From Heloderma charlesbogerti (taxonomy: Eukaryota > Chordata > Lepidosauria > Squamata > Helodermatidae), in assembly GCA_026122225.1 (NCBI GenBank), contig JANEZZ010002199.1, forward strand, positions 372,001 through 436,000: a stretch of DNA of 64,000 nucleotides. Reading direction: 5' to 3'. Below are positions 62,801-64,000 of this stretch, piece by piece; position 1 is the stretch's first letter, and each line of letters opens with the position of its first letter. Both the position numbers and the translations under genes were made by a program. The notes beneath the pieces were generated by a model that made no database searches, was not told the DNA's origin, and was given only the letters and a program-made list of their open reading frames with translations.

Positions 62801-64000
62801 ACCAGTCATGGGATGACCCTGGATTCTAGTATTATGAGCAAGGGAGATTTGTATAAGGGGAGTATGATTTTGCTAGTTTTATTTTCAGTTCCTTTCCTAA
62901 TTATGTCTAAGGGGGAGGAGATCTCTTGGAGTACAGAAGGTAAGTGGGAGGGGGAAGTTGCAGGGAGCACAGAATGGCAGTAGGGAAGTGGCAGTTGGGA
63001 AAGGGAATACGGTGTAGGGTTGAAGGAATTAACTAGGTGGGAATAGCTTTAGGTCTAGATTATTAGTCCCACTTGCATTCACCTTAATCCTCTATTTTCT
63101 GAGAATTCGTTTTCATTGTACCTCAAATAAACACCCTGTTATGAACCCTGTGTGATTCTCAGTGAAATCCATGCTTAAATCTATTCATCATCACTCAGCC
63201 ACAGCAAGCCTCAGTGTCTGGTGTTTTGCCCAAAATGGAAAGTGACAGGTTAAAACATGGAGGACAATGACTGTTGATGCTGCTTATAAAGAGTCTGGAA
63301 TGACCACAACAGGAGGCATCCTTCCCCAACAGCTGGAGTTTTGAGTGGGCGGGCCTGTTGCTTAAGCAATAAGCCTACAGCAAATGGCAGAGGAAACTTT
63401 GTGAGCTGGATTTCTTTTTAAGTTCATATTTGGTGCTGAGCAGGAAAAATCATGTGGCTTCTGCGGGATGAGGGGGGTGGTGGAGAGAGCAAGCATGCTG
63501 TCCATCAGAGACTTAAAAAAAGAAATGCTAACATGAAAATATATGTTCCCTCACAACCCAGCAACCAAACTTTGGGGCATCCTGACATACATCTCACCTA
63601 TGGAAGCATCACTGCATTTTTGACACGTGTACCAACATGGTCCCTCCAGGCTGATTGGTGGGCTCAGCCTTCTGTCAATTATTTGCTCACTTCTAGGATG
63701 AGAGGCATGCACAGTGCTGATTGGCTGGCCCTTCTGTCATTCACAAAACCAGGTATCTTCATCCCCCATCCTCAAAGTAGTTCAGGTGGGGACTGGTGGA
63801 GGACTCTCCACCCCGCCATAAATAAGCATCAAACAAATGTTTGAGAAGATAAAACATGCACGCACCGGGGAAGAAAACAAAAAGAAAGAGGACAGACCAT
63901 TAATGCAGCCTTCCCCAACCTCTGGATGTTTTGGACTGCAACTCCCATCAGTCCCAGTTAGCATGCCCAATGGTCAAGACTGATGGAAGCTTCAATCCAA
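62801..64000. other. Right end of window
   Basis: No gene is supported. The last 100 bp (63900-64000) begin a fold-back repeat (CAGCCTTCCCCAACC, GGACTGCAACTCCCATCAG) that runs to the edge. An open frame at 63452-63844 shows no domain. Confidence 0.5.

Noticed and set aside
63452..63844. 130-codon open frame near the right edge
   Set aside because: No domain, splice pattern or similarity that I recognise; length is within chance for 64 kb.

Overview
The window looks like nuclear DNA of a squamate reptile, most likely a lizard. The basis is its mobile-element mix: RTE-BovB, CR1 and L2 LINEs, tRNA-derived SINEs of the Sauria type, 5S rRNA-headed SINEs, a Helitron, many short inverted-repeat DNA transposons (MITEs) and long CA/TA microsatellites. 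The genes are split into exons with GT/AG introns. I see no bacterial gene, CRISPR array, rRNA gene or functional tRNA gene. The species cannot be named from sequence alone.

Two MHC class I-type genes lie in tandem on the + strand. Gene 1 (356 to about 11272) lacks its first exon, which lies left of the window. It has alpha1 (356-625), alpha2 (1949-2161), alpha3 (6748-7017), transmembrane (8768-8857) and short cytoplasmic exons ending in a stop at 11270-11272. All splice sites and reading frames are intact, but alpha2 is about 21 codons shorter than in gene 2 and alpha3 lacks a few residues. It is therefore probably a nonclassical class I molecule or a recently decaying gene. Gene 2 (34709 to at least 55884) is complete from a signal-peptide exon to a serine-rich tail exon. 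Its promoter carries an interferon-response-like element, an X box and a Y box. Intron 1 is about 9.7 kb, swollen by a BovB LINE, a hAT MITE and other repeats. It keeps most, but not all, class I groove anchor residues.

Between the genes (about 11.3-34.4 kb) I find mostly repeats. They include an L2/CR1 nest, a large fold-back element with about 150-bp tandem units (26.3-28.1 kb), a 446-bp solo LTR with 4-bp target duplications (32646-33091), and Harbinger-like MITEs. One orphan transmembrane-type exon with phase-1 borders lies on the minus strand (21350-21469).

Right of gene 2 (56-64 kb) lies a CR1 fragment split by two head-to-tail BovB copies (57.6-60.2 kb), an L1-like fragment, a possible second LTR and a SINE. 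The two class I proteins would each pair with beta-2-microglobulin, encoded elsewhere, and sit on the cell surface. No antigen-processing partner gene such as TAP or tapasin is visible. I found no wholly new system. The least ordinary items are the shortened class I protein, the palindrome-array hAT MITEs, the fold-back element and the nested transposons.
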